A DNA stretch of 51,866 nt from JOPF133 sp052144935 (lineage in GTDB: Bacteria; Acidobacteriota; Terriglobia; Bryobacterales; Bryobacteraceae): positions 1 through 51,866 of the forward strand of contig JBKQPR010000259.1 in assembly GCA_052144935.1 (NCBI GenBank), in the 5' to 3' direction. Of this stretch, positions 7,513 to 15,953 are shown in pieces. Position numbers and translations under genes: made by a program. Positions within the stretch are counted from its first letter, which is position 1, and every line of letters begins with the position of its first letter. The notes under the pieces were generated by a model. The model did not search any database. It was not told the origin of the DNA and worked only from the letters and a program-made list of their open reading frames with translations.

Positions 7513-10500
7513 TTCCGCTGCGCGAGCGGCCGTCGCGCTGGCCGCCATGGCGCTGGCGGCGCCTTGTGCTTTGGCGTTGAATCCGGCACTGGACGTCAGC
7601 CAGTACGCCCATACGGCGTGGAAAGTTCGCGAAGGATTTACCAAAGGGGCCGTTAACGCGATCGCCCAGACGCCGGATGGTTATCTTTGGCTGGGAACCG
7701 ATCTCGGCCTGGTGCGCTTCGACGGAGTGCGGACGGTCGACTGGCATGCGCCGCCCGAACAGTCTTTGCCCACCATCCAGGTGACGAAACTGCTCGCCGG
7801 GCGCGATGGGACGCTTTGGATCGGGACCCCCAAGGGGCTGGCCAGTTGGAAGGCCGGCAAGCTGACCCGCTATACGGAGCTGGCCGGGCTTGCGATCTAC
7901 GCGCTCCTGGAGAGCCGGGAGGGCACAATCTGGGTCGGCGCGGCCGCTTTTCCTCCGCCCGGAAAGCTTTGCGCGATCCGCAATGGCGGCGTCCACTGCC
8001 GCGGCGAGGACGGCTCTCTCGGCAACGGCGTTTCCGCGTTGTACGAGGATCGCAAAGGCGCCCTTTGGGTGGGAGTTTCGAACGGATTGTGGCGCTGGAT
8101 TCCGGGTCCGCCAAAATTCTACGCGATCCAAGGTTTGTTGAACGGCATCCAAGGCCTCCTGGAAGGCGACGACGGAGCGATCCTGTTCACCATGCTCGGC
8201 ACACTGGGGCGGTTCGACAGCGGAAAGACGGAACGGCTGTATACGTTTCCCGGCGATGCGGCGCGGTCCTATGCCCACAGGCTTCTGCGCGATCGCGACG
8301 GCGGCCTGTGGATCGCCACCGCGAGCCGCGGCCTTGTCCACATACACCACGGAAGAACCGACGCGTATACCGTGGCCGATGGCCTGTCCGGCGACGACGT
8401 GGCCGCGCTGTTTGAGGACCGGGAAGGCAACATCTGGGCCGCTACGCCCGGAGGCCTCGACCGCTTTCGCGACTTCGCCGCAGCTACGTATTCTGTGGAT
8501 CAGGGATTGTCGAATGCTCTCGTCACATCGGTCGTGGCCGCCCGCGGCGGGAGTGTCTGGCTGGGCACTTTCGATGGATTAAACCGGTTCGACCACGGAC
8601 AGTGGACGGTGTACCGCGCGCGCAGCGCACATCCTTCGGCGGGCGCGCGCGAGGCCGTCGGTCCGGGTTGGCCGGAACGCGGAGTGCAGTGCCTGTTTCT
8701 GGACGATCGCGGGCGTCTGTGGATCTTCACGCTAAACGGGGCCGGCTACTGGGAAGACGGGCGATATGTTCCGGTCCTTGGGCTTTCCGGCACGAACTAC
8801 CATGCCATCGCCGAAGACCGAAGCGGGAACGTGTGGGCCGCCAACTCCGAAGCCGGTCTCTTTCGGGTGTCCGGCGGCCGCGTGGCGGAACAGATTTCCT
8901 GGGCCAGCCTGGGACATCCGGATGGCGTGATGGCCCTGGCGGCCGATCCCCGGCAGGGCGGCCTGTGGCTCGGGTTCCATCGCGGCGGCCTGGCATATTT
9001 CAGCGACGGTCAGATCCGCGCCCAGTACACCGCCGCCGATGGACTGGGCGAAGGACCGGTCAGCCACCTGCGATTCGACGCCGATGGCGCGCTATGGGCC
9101 TCGACCGACGGTGGCCTCAGCCGGTGGAAGAACGGCCGCTTTCGGACGCTTGGCAGCCGGAATGGTTTGCCTTGCGACGCGGTTCATTGGTCGATCCAAG
9201 ACGACGATCATTCGCTCTGGCTGTACACCGTCTGCGGGCTGGCGCGGGTTGCGCGCTCCGACATAGACGCCTGGGCCGCGGCAGTGGACAGTGGGAACGC
9301 CTCGCCGACCGTACGCGCCGCCATCTTCGACAATTCCGACGGCGTCAGTACTCAGGCCGCGGTTGGCTTCTATAGTCCGCACGTGGCCAGGTCCCCGGAT
9401 GGGAGGCTGTGGTTCAAAACCTTCGGCGGCGTGAGCGTCATCGACCCGCGCCATCTGCCCTTCAACCGATTGCCGCCCCCAGTGCATATTGAGCAGATCG
9501 TCGCCGACCGCAAGACTTGTTGGCGGAATTCCTCCGGCGATCCGCCTTCTAACTCGCTGCCGCCATTGGTTCGCGACGTGGAGATCGACTATACGGCGCT
9601 CAGCCTGACCGCGCCTGAAAAAGTGCGTTTCCGCTACAAACTGGAGGGCCGCGACCGCGATTGGACGGACGCCGGCACGCGCCGGCAGGCGTTCTACGCC
9701 GATCTGCCTCCCCGCCACTACCGCTTCCGCGCGATAGCCTGCAACAACAGCGGCGTTTGGAACGAGGCCGGCGCGGCGCTTGATTTCTCCGTCGCGCCTG
9801 CCCTCTACCAGACCGCGTGGTTCCAACTGTCGTGCGTGGCGGCCTCGCTGGGATTGCTCGCCGTCCTCTATCGGCTGCGCCTGCTCTATCTGGCGCGGGA
9901 ATTCAACATCCGCCTGGAAGAGCGCGTCGGCGAGAGGACCCGCATCGCGCGGGATCTGCACGACACGTTGCTGCAGAGCTTTCAAGGAGTGCTGCTCAAG
10001 TTTCACGCCGTGTCGTACCAGCTCCCCGATCGTCCCGAAGCGAAGAAGGCGCTGGAGGCCGCCATCGAGCAGGCCCGGCAGGCGATCGCCGAAGGCCGCA
10101 AGGCGGTGCAGGGGCTGCGCGCCTCGAATGTCGTCACCAACGACCTTGCCCGGGCGGTCACCACGTTCGGCTATGCCATCGTCGCCGACCACGCGGGAAG
10201 CGATTGCCCCGACTTTCGCGTCGCTGTGGAAGGCGCCTCGAGGGACCTCGCGCCGCTGGTCAGAGACGAAATCTATCGCGTCGCTTGCGAAGCGCTGCGC
10301 AACGCCTTCCGCCACGCCGGCGCCCGGCGTATCGAAGTGGATCTCCACTACGGCAAGCGGCAGTTCCGGCTGCGCGTCCGCGACGACGGAAAGGGCATCG
10401 ACCCGCAGGTTCTCCGTGACTGCGGGCGCCTCGGACATCACGGCTTGCCGGGCATGTATGAACGGGCCAAACTGGTTGGGGGTAAACTGGCTATCTGGAG

Positions 10501-10606
10501 TGAGATCGATTCCGGCGCCGAAATTGAGCTGACGGTTTCCGCCGCGGTGGCGTATGAAAAATCGCCCCCGGGGCGCCAACCGGCGTCTTCGGAATCAGGA
10601 GCTTGA
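7496..10606 (+). CDS. Kinase 2: beta-propeller (Reg_prop/Y_Y_Y) sensor histidine kinase
   Basis: This 1036-residue paralog of kinase 1 has the same order of domains. The signal peptide covers about residues 1-25 and is followed by ALNPALDVSQYAHT, nearly the kinase 1 sequence. Propeller blades run to about 640, the Y_Y_Y domain starts near 690, and a TM helix lies around 774-795. HisKA_3 has His822 in RDLHDTLLQ, and HATPase_c has NAFRHAGARRIEV and RDDGKGID. The ATG lies 16 nt inside the preceding receiver gene, with GGAAATAAGG directly before it. The near-identical leader and catalytic core suggest tandem duplication of a kinase-regulator pair. The ligand is unknown. Confidence 0.93.
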   Translation: MPTSPDSAARAAVALAAMALAAPCALALNPALDVSQYAHTAWKVREGFTKGAVNAIAQTPDGYLWLGTDLGLVRFDGVRTVDWHAPPEQSLPTIQVTKLLAGRDGTLWIGTPKGLASWKAGKLTRYTELAGLAIYALLESREGTIWVGAAAFPPPGKLCAIRNGGVHCRGEDGSLGNGVSALYEDRKGALWVGVSNGLWRWIPGPPKFYAIQGLLNGIQGLLEGDDGAILFTMLGTLGRFDSGKTERLYTFPGDAARSYAHRLLRDRDGGLWIATASRGLVHIHHGRTDAYTVADGLSGDDVAALFEDREGNIWAATPGGLDRFRDFAAATYSVDQGLSNALVTSVVAARGGSVWLGTFDGLNRFDHGQWTVYRARSAHPSAGAREAVGPGWPERGVQCLFLDDRGRLWIFTLNGAGYWEDGRYVPVLGLSGTNYHAIAEDRSGNVWAANSEAGLFRVSGGRVAEQISWASLGHPDGVMALAADPRQGGLWLGFHRGGLAYFSDGQIRAQYTAADGLGEGPVSHLRFDADGALWASTDGGLSRWKNGRFRTLGSRNGLPCDAVHWSIQDDDHSLWLYTVCGLARVARSDIDAWAAAVDSGNASPTVRAAIFDNSDGVSTQAAVGFYSPHVARSPDGRLWFKTFGGVSVIDPRHLPFNRLPPPVHIEQIVADRKTCWRNSSGDPPSNSLPPLVRDVEIDYTALSLTAPEKVRFRYKLEGRDRDWTDAGTRRQAFYADLPPRHYRFRAIACNNSGVWNEAGAALDFSVAPALYQTAWFQLSCVAASLGLLAVLYRLRLLYLAREFNIRLEERVGERTRIARDLHDTLLQSFQGVLLKFHAVSYQLPDRPEAKKALEAAIEQARQAIAEGRKAVQGLRASNVVTNDLARAVTTFGYAIVADHAGSDCPDFRVAVEGASRDLAPLVRDEIYRVACEALRNAFRHAGARRIEVDLHYGKRQFRLRVRDDGKGIDPQVLRDCGRLGHHGLPGMYERAKLVGGKLAIWSEIDSGAEIELTVSAAVAYEKSPPGRQPASSESGA

Positions 10607-10613
10607 TGACGCT

Positions 10614-11260
10614 ATGGCCCCGGGCCCGGACTCCATTCGGATTCTATCGGTCGACGATCACCCCTTGTTTCGAAGCGGAATCGCCGCGCTGCTCGCCACT
10701 CAGCCGGACATGAACCTGGTCGCCGAAGCTTCCAATGGACGCGACGCGATCCGGCAGTTTCGCGCGCACCGCCCGGACGTCACCCTGATGGATTTGCAGA
10801 TGCCCGAGATGAACGGGCTGGATGCGCTGATCGCCATTCGCGGCGAATTTCCCGACGCGCGCGTCATCATGCTGACCACTTACGTGGGCGACGTTCAGGT
10901 GATGCGCGCCTTGAGAGTCGGCGCACGCGCGTATCTGCTGAAGAATTTGCTGGATAAGGAACTCCTGGAGACCATCCGGGCCGTCCACGCCGGAAAGAAA
11001 GCGCTCTCCGCCGAGGCTTCTTATGAATTGCTGAGCACGCCGCCGATGAACCTCTCACACCGGCGGAGATCGACGTCCTCCGCCTGATTGCCGGCGGCAA
11101 CGCGAATAAACAGATTGCCGCGCAACTCGCCATCACGGAAGAGACCGTCAAGGGACGGGTCAAGAACATCCTTTCCAAGTTGCGCGCCAACGATCGAACC
11201 CACGCCGCCATGATCGGGTTGAGGCGGGGAATCATTGGCCCCCAAGACTCGAACGAGTAA
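10614..11260 (+). pseudogene. NarL/FixJ-type response regulator, frameshifted between receiver and HTH
   Basis: The receiver half is intact in one frame, with Asp14-Asp15, Asp60 in LMDLQMPE and YLLKN, and runs to SYEL near 11034. The natural continuation (AEHAADEPLT, then PAEIDVLRLIAGGN and TEETVKGRVKNILSKL) is in the -1 frame and ends at 11260. Adding one base after GAATT at about 11034 restores a full regulator. As written, translation stops at 11087 with a scrambled tail. No slippery heptamer is visible, so mutation or sequence error is more likely than programmed frameshifting. AGGAG lies 13 nt before this ATG. The gene follows kinase 2 directly. Confidence 0.8.
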
Positions 11261-11328
11261 GCCATGCCACCCTTTTTGGTCTTTTTTTCACAATCCCCGC
11301 CTGAGACCCTGGAGTAAGGGTAGCCTGC

Positions 11329-11709
11329 TTGCGACGTCTTTTCTCCACATTTGCCCGAGGTTGGCCAGGCGCGGGCCTGCTGCTGTTGCGCCTGGTATCC
11401 GGAATTGCCGCGCTTACTAAAGGACTCGCCAGGTTGGAGACCGGAACCTCCGCGGGATCGGTCCCGCTCGGTGTGCTTGCGGCCGCGGCCGGAGTCATTC
11501 TGCTCTGCGGCTTGTGGACTCCCATCGCGGCGTCGCTGGTGGGGCTGCTGGGGTTGTGGGACCTCCTGTCGCAGTCCGGCGATCCGTGGGCAAACATCCT
11601 GCTGAGCGCCATCGGCGCCGCGGTGGCGGCGCTTGGACCGGGCGCCTGGTCCATCGATGCACGCCTCTTCGGATGGAAGCGTATCGACATTCACAATCTG
11701 GAGCCATAA
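11329..11709 (+). CDS. DoxX-like small membrane protein
   Basis: This is a 126-residue integral membrane protein starting at TTG, with GGAG and AAGGG upstream. It has about four hydrophobic helices (LLLLRLVSGIAAL, GVLAAAAGVILLCGLW, ASLVGLLGLWDLL, ILLSAIGAAVAALG). The GPGAWSIDARLFGWKRIDI tail is typical of DoxX-family proteins. The family is loosely tied to membrane redox processes, but no specific reaction can be assigned. It sits between the frameshifted regulator and the intact regulator. Upstream there is a T7 run (11282-11288) after a very weak hairpin. Confidence 0.65.
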   Translation: MRRLFSTFARGWPGAGLLLLRLVSGIAALTKGLARLETGTSAGSVPLGVLAAAAGVILLCGLWTPIAASLVGLLGLWDLLSQSGDPWANILLSAIGAAVAALGPGAWSIDARLFGWKRIDIHNLEP

Positions 11710-11877
11710 CCACTTCGGGTGATGCTTCCCGGCTCCTTTGAGCCGCCGGCGATGTCGAATGAGTCTGAATAGGACTCCACCTGGGGTTTCTGCAAAGCGG
11801 AACCTGGCCCACAATCGTCATAAGGGCGAAGGACTCAACCCGTAATCTGCAGGCCGCCGGAGAGGAGGAATACCCTG

Positions 11878-12507
11878 ATGACGAACGCCGATTGCATCCG
11901 AGTCTTGAGCGTCGATGACCACCCGCTGTTTCGGGAAGGCATCGCCGCAATCCTCAATAGCCAACCCGACATCCGCCTGGCGGGTGTCGCCTCCAATGGA
12001 AAGGAGGGTATTGAAAAGTTTCGCTCGCTGAGGCCTGACGTCACGCTCATGGACCTCCGTCTTCCAGACCTCGGCGGCCTCGACGTCATGATCGCCATCC
12101 GGTCGGAATTTCCGGACGCCCGGATGATTGTCTTGACGACCTTCGAGCGCGATGTAGAGGTGCGGCGCGCGCTGAACGCCGGCGCACGCGGCTATCTGCT
12201 CAAGAGCATGCCCCCAAAGCAGATGCTGGAGACCATTCGCCAGGTTCACACAGGCAAGAGGTGCGTGCCGCCCGAGATTGCCGCCGGCCTGGCCGAGCAT
12301 TTCGGCGAGGAAGCGCTGAGCGACCGCGAAGTCGAGGTCCTGCGCCACGTCGCTGCCGGCAACCGCAATCGCGATATCGCCGAGAGGCTGTTCATCGCCG
12401 AGGAAACCGTCAAGGTGCATCTCAAGCACATCATGAGCAAACTGGGAGCGAACGATCGAACGCAGTCGGTGGCCATCGCCGCTCGCCGCGGCATCATCCA
12501 CCTGTAG
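11878..12507 (+). CDS. NarL/FixJ-family response regulator (intact)
   Basis: This complete 209-residue regulator has a receiver with Asp13-Asp14, phosphoacceptor Asp59, Thr87 and Lys109. The LuxR-type HTH is at about 140-209 (LSDREVEVLRHVAAGNRN, then EETVKVHLKHIMSKLG). A strong ribosome binding site (GAGAGGAGGAA) lies just upstream of the ATG. It has no kinase immediately beside it. As the only intact regulator downstream of kinases 1 and 2, whose own regulators are truncated or frameshifted, it is the best candidate for their true partner. That is inference from layout. Confidence 0.93.
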   Translation: MTNADCIRVLSVDDHPLFREGIAAILNSQPDIRLAGVASNGKEGIEKFRSLRPDVTLMDLRLPDLGGLDVMIAIRSEFPDARMIVLTTFERDVEVRRALNAGARGYLLKSMPPKQMLETIRQVHTGKRCVPPEIAAGLAEHFGEEALSDREVEVLRHVAAGNRNRDIAERLFIAEETVKVHLKHIMSKLGANDRTQSVAIAARRGIIHL

Positions 12508-12584
12508 GCCGGCGGTCGTATTCGTCCGTCACTTTGCCGGCACGGCCGCCGGCGCGCCTTTGTCTTTCACGAAGAACACCGCAC

Positions 12585-12836
12585 CTGCCGGCCATCCGGT
12601 TTCTGGCATTCGACGCCCTCGGCGCTGCCATCTGGACCGCGGCCTATACGGCGGTGGGTTATATCTTCCGCAACCAGTTGGACCTCGTGGCCACGCATAT
12701 CGTGCGCATGGGCGCCGTCGTGGCCATCGCCATTGCCGCGGCATTGACGTATTACGCCGTTCGCCGGTTCGCCCCCCGCCGCCTCGGCGTCAGCCTCGAC
12801 TTGGGCGGAATTGCTCAAAGGAGAAGTTCGTTCTGA
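12585..12836 (+). pseudogene. DedA-family membrane protein, C-terminal fragment
   Basis: About 83 codons match the C-terminal part of DedA/SNARE-associated proteins: RFLAFDALGAAIWTAAYTA, then GYIFRNQL and a TM segment (VVAIAIAAALTYYAVRRF). The first 110 or more residues expected of the family, including the conserved acidic and Arg motifs, are missing. No start codon or upstream DedA coding is visible in any frame. The TGA overlaps the next ATG. This is probably a degraded remnant, not a functional gene. Confidence 0.55.
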
Positions 12837-13531
12837 TGGATCGCCTTTCATGTATTGGCGCCGTGGCCTTTTTTGCCGCGGCCCCCGCCGCCGGGCAGGA
12901 CGCCTCGACCGATCGCTCCGAGGCGCTGGAGAACAAGCGGGTCCTCTGGATTCTGCCCAATTACCGCACCTCCCCAAGTCTGGAGAACTATCGGCCACTG
13001 ACGACCGCCGAGAAGTTCAAAATCGCGACGGACGATTCGTTCGACCGGGGGACCGTGGCGCTGGCGGCGGCATTCGCCGGCGAAGTGCAGCTCACCAACG
13101 CGAACCGGTCGTTTGGCCAGGGAGGAGCGGGATACGGCCGCTACTTCGGCGCCGCGTATGGCGATCTCGTGATTGGCGACTACATGTCGGAGGCCGTCTT
13201 CCCTACGCTCCTCGATCAGGACCCGCGCTATTTCCGGCGCGGCACGGGAAGCGGATGGTCGCGGCTCGGTTCCGCGGTTGGCCGGATTTTCCGCACTCAC
13301 ACCGATTCGGGGGGAACGCAATTCAACTACTCCGAGTTCCTCGGCAACTCGGCCGCGGTCGCCATTTCCAACGCGTACTACGCGGACAATCGGACCGCGC
13401 GCGACGCGGTTGCCAAGTTGGGCGTCCAAGCCGGCATCGATATGGCCGGCAATATTCTCAAGGAGTTCTGGCCCGATCTGCAGCGCAAATTCGGCCACAG
13501 GCATCCACGGGACGTCAACGCCTTCCGATAG
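12836..13531 (+). CDS. Secreted protein of unknown function
   Basis: The protein has 231 residues, with a signal peptide ending near AAAPAAGQ (about residue 20). The ATG was chosen because AAAGGAGA lies 10 nt upstream and the signal peptide starts here. Recognisable blocks are RVLWILPNYRTSP, EKFKIATDDSFDRG, LLDQDPRYFRRGTGSGWSR and FNYSEFLGNSAAVAISNAYY. I believe relatives occur in many Acidobacteria, but I know no function. Several alternating hydrophobic stretches could be beta-barrel or surface-associated segments. Confidence 0.7.
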   Translation: MDRLSCIGAVAFFAAAPAAGQDASTDRSEALENKRVLWILPNYRTSPSLENYRPLTTAEKFKIATDDSFDRGTVALAAAFAGEVQLTNANRSFGQGGAGYGRYFGAAYGDLVIGDYMSEAVFPTLLDQDPRYFRRGTGSGWSRLGSAVGRIFRTHTDSGGTQFNYSEFLGNSAAVAISNAYYADNRTARDAVAKLGVQAGIDMAGNILKEFWPDLQRKFGHRHPRDVNAFR

Positions 13532-13543
13532 TGTCCGCGCCAT

Positions 13544-13561
13544 CCTGGGCTATCATGGAGG
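13544..13561 (+). promoter_or_regulatory. Putative extended -10 promoter motif, copy 1
   Basis: CCTGGGCTATCATGGAGG contains the -10-like TATCAT at 13551-13556. It differs at one position from the element at 19480-19497 upstream of kinase 3, and the first 10 bases recur at 22539-22548. The -10 lies 28 nt before the likely start of the following lipoprotein gene. No good -35 is seen. Confidence 0.4.
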
Positions 13562-13583
13562 GTCACAGCGCGGAGACGTTCCG

Positions 13584-14651
13584 TTGAGACGTAATCCCAT
13601 GCGCGGGGCCACCCGTCGCGCGGCCCTGGGCACCATCGCCGGCGCATTTCTGACGGCTTGCCGCTCAAACGATCAGCCGGTCCCTTCCGTCGCATTCACC
13701 AGGATTCCGCAAGCCGATCCCGGCGGCAACGACAAGAATGACATTATCGAAGGAACCGTAAAAGGCGGCCGGCAGGGGCAGCAAGTCGTGTTGTACGCCC
13801 ACAGCGGCGCCCGGTGGTGGCTGCAGCCGCTGCGAGACCATCCATTCACCGCGGTTCAGGCGACGGGAAAATGGACCAATGCGACGCATCTCGGCGCGGA
13901 GTACGCCGCCCTGCTGGTCGATCCTGGCTTCCGCCCGCCGGCCACCTACGACGAACTGCCGCCTCGCGGCAGCGGCATCGCGGCGCTGGCGGTTGCCGGC
14001 GGGCAGGCGAAGCCTCCATCGGTCACCATTCCCTTCAGCGGATATGAATGGCGGGTCCGCGACGCCCCGAGCTCCCGCGGCGGCGGGAATCCGTATTCAC
14101 CGTCCAATGTCTGGACCGACGACAGCGGCGCGATGCACCTGGCCATCAAGAAGGCCGGCGCCCGATGGCTGTGCTCCGAGGTGAGCCTCACCCGCAGTCT
14201 GGGATATGGAACCTACCGGTTCGTGATCCGCGATATCTCGCCCATGGAGCCATCTGAGGTCTTCTCGCTGTTTACCTGGGGTTATGCCGGAGGCGAGCAG
14301 GGCAATCGCGAGATGGACATCGAGATGACCCGCTGGGGCGACCCCTCGAACCGCAATTGTCAGTACGTGGTGCAGCCCTATAACGTGGCCGCTAATGTCG
14401 CGCGCTTTTCCGTGCCGGCGGGAAAACTCACTCACCAGTTCCGCTGGGAAGCAGGCCGGATCTCCTTTCGCACCTCGCGCGGGCGGGGGGAAGAGGCGCC
14501 ATTAGTCGCCGAACATGTGTTCACTTCCGGCGTGCCTGTCCCCGGAATTGAATCTGTGCGGATGAACCACTACGTCTTCCGGACGGGCAATCTTCCAATT
14601 GCGCGCAGCCAGAGCGACGTAGTCGTGGAGCGCTTCGAGTACCTGCCTTAA
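13584..14651 (+). CDS. GH16-like glycosidase lipoprotein
   Basis: The 355-residue protein starts at TTG with GGAG 8 nt upstream; an ATG at 13599 is the alternative. The leader has a twin Arg (RRAALG) and a lipobox (LTAC), suggesting a lipoprotein, possibly Tat-exported. Residues 30-140 look like an added beta domain. The rest is a concanavalin-like fold of glycoside hydrolase family 16, with the E-x-D-x-E signature REMDIEM (Glu243, Asp245, Glu247) and a flanking FSLFTWGYAGGEQG strand. GH16 enzymes cut beta-1,3/1,4-glucans and galactans; the substrate here is unknown. The converging neighbour is a sigma-54 activator, only 4 nt overlapping at the 3' ends. Confidence 0.8.
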   Translation: MRRNPMRGATRRAALGTIAGAFLTACRSNDQPVPSVAFTRIPQADPGGNDKNDIIEGTVKGGRQGQQVVLYAHSGARWWLQPLRDHPFTAVQATGKWTNATHLGAEYAALLVDPGFRPPATYDELPPRGSGIAALAVAGGQAKPPSVTIPFSGYEWRVRDAPSSRGGGNPYSPSNVWTDDSGAMHLAIKKAGARWLCSEVSLTRSLGYGTYRFVIRDISPMEPSEVFSLFTWGYAGGEQGNREMDIEMTRWGDPSNRNCQYVVQPYNVAANVARFSVPAGKLTHQFRWEAGRISFRTSRGRGEEAPLVAEHVFTSGVPVPGIESVRMNHYVFRTGNLPIARSQSDVVVERFEYLP

Positions 14652-15658
14652 GCAGTCAGCTTCTCCGCCGAGGCAACCCGTTTTTGCCCGATCCCCAGCT
14701 TTCGCATGCGATATTGCAGGGTCGTGCGCTTGAGTCCCAGTCGCTCTGCCGCGCCCTTCTGCCCGCTGATCACCCCGCCGCTGTCGCGCAGCACGCCCAG
14801 GATATGATCGCGCTCCGCCTCCGCCAAGGTACGCGAGGCCGCAGATTGGGCGGTTCTCTCCGCCGGCTTCAACTCGCCCAGCGGCGGGCGGAGCGTCGTG
14901 CCTGGAGAGAGGATCACTCCTCGTTCGATGAAGTTCTCGAGCTCGCGGATGTTTCCCGGCCAGTCGTAGGATTGCAACGCTTCAATTACTTCATCGGGAA
15001 TGGTTTCGATCTCACGGTTCATCCGGCTCGCGAACTTCTCCGCGAAGTGCCAGACCAGCTCGGGAATATCCTGCCGCCGCTCCCGCAGAGGCGGAAGAGC
15101 GATCGGAAACACGTTCAGGCGATAAAAGAGATCGGCCCGGAAGCGTCGCTCCCGCACCATCTCCAGAAGGTTGACGTTCGTGGCCGTCACTACCCGCACG
15201 TTGACGTGTATGGTCTGCGTGCTGCCGAGCCTCTCGAACTCCTGCTCCTGCAGGACGCGCAACAATTTGGGCTGCAGTTCCATAGGCAGATCGCCGATCT
15301 CGTCCAGGAAGAGCGTTCCCCGGTCGGCGAGGTGAAACCTGCCGGTCGTCTGCATCGCGGCGCCGGTATATGCGCCGCGTTCATGCCCAAATAACTCGCT
15401 CTCCAGGAGACCGGCTGGTATGGACGCGCAGTTCACCCTCACGTACGGCCCGCGATAGCGCGGGCTCTGTTCGTGGATGGCGCGGGCCACCAGTTCCTTG
15501 CCGGTTCCGGTCTCGCCTTGGATCAGAACGGCGGAGTCGGTGGGCGCCACCAGTCGCACCGCGTCCCAGACCTGCGTCAGGCCGCCATCGACGCCGATGA
15601 TTCTGCGCTGCCGTTCGATCGGGAAGGTCGTGATCTTTCTGGGAACCGTTGCCGTCAT
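14648..15658 (-). CDS. Sigma-54-dependent transcriptional activator, Fis-type, no sensor domain
   Basis: This 336-residue protein starts almost directly with the AAA+ domain. It has Walker A GETGTGKE, GAYTGA (a variant of the GAFTGA loop contacting sigma-54), Walker B GTLFLDEIGDLP, and the sensor II region SYDWPGNIRELENF. The C-terminal Fis-type HTH has QKGAAERLGLKRTTLQYRMRK. It lacks the usual N-terminal receiver, GAF or PAS module, so it may be controlled by abundance or a partner protein. A good -24/-12 promoter candidate lies 1.2 kb away at 16886-16901, making the beta-barrel gene a plausible target. Confidence 0.92.
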   Translation of the reverse strand: MTATVPRKITTFPIERQRRIIGVDGGLTQVWDAVRLVAPTDSAVLIQGETGTGKELVARAIHEQSPRYRGPYVRVNCASIPAGLLESELFGHERGAYTGAAMQTTGRFHLADRGTLFLDEIGDLPMELQPKLLRVLQEQEFERLGSTQTIHVNVRVVTATNVNLLEMVRERRFRADLFYRLNVFPIALPPLRERRQDIPELVWHFAEKFASRMNREIETIPDEVIEALQSYDWPGNIRELENFIERGVILSPGTTLRPPLGELKPAERTAQSAASRTLAEAERDHILGVLRDSGGVISGQKGAAERLGLKRTTLQYRMRKLGIGQKRVASAEKLTA

Positions 15659-15953
15659 GTGTCTCCTCTTTCGCTCCTGCGTTTACAACTACCCGGATGC
15701 CCTTACTATGAACCATTCCATAGCTGAAGCCATCCCGAGATCGGATGTTTTTCCTTTGCCCCGGTAGCAGCGGTCCCCGCTAACCCAAAAGCGTTACGGC
15801 GCCGCCGTTTCGGCGTTTGACGAAATCCCGTCACCCGCGTCTCCGTCCCCGGCTCCGGCTAAAGGCAGCAAGCCTCACGCTTTCAGCCACTTCAGGAACG
15901 CCGGGTCCCGGCCCGTGAAATGCTCCCACAACAGCGTTGAAAAGGAGGGGGGC

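Noticed and set aside
11022..11050. Programmed -1 frameshift in the regulator at 10614
   Set aside because: No X-XXY-YYZ slippery heptamer precedes the shift, and the alternate frame has a stop just upstream, so mutation or error is simpler.
11700..11877. Sigma-54 promoter before the regulator at 11878
   Set aside because: Stretches such as CCTGGGGTTTCTGCAAAGC lack a proper TTGC at the required spacing.
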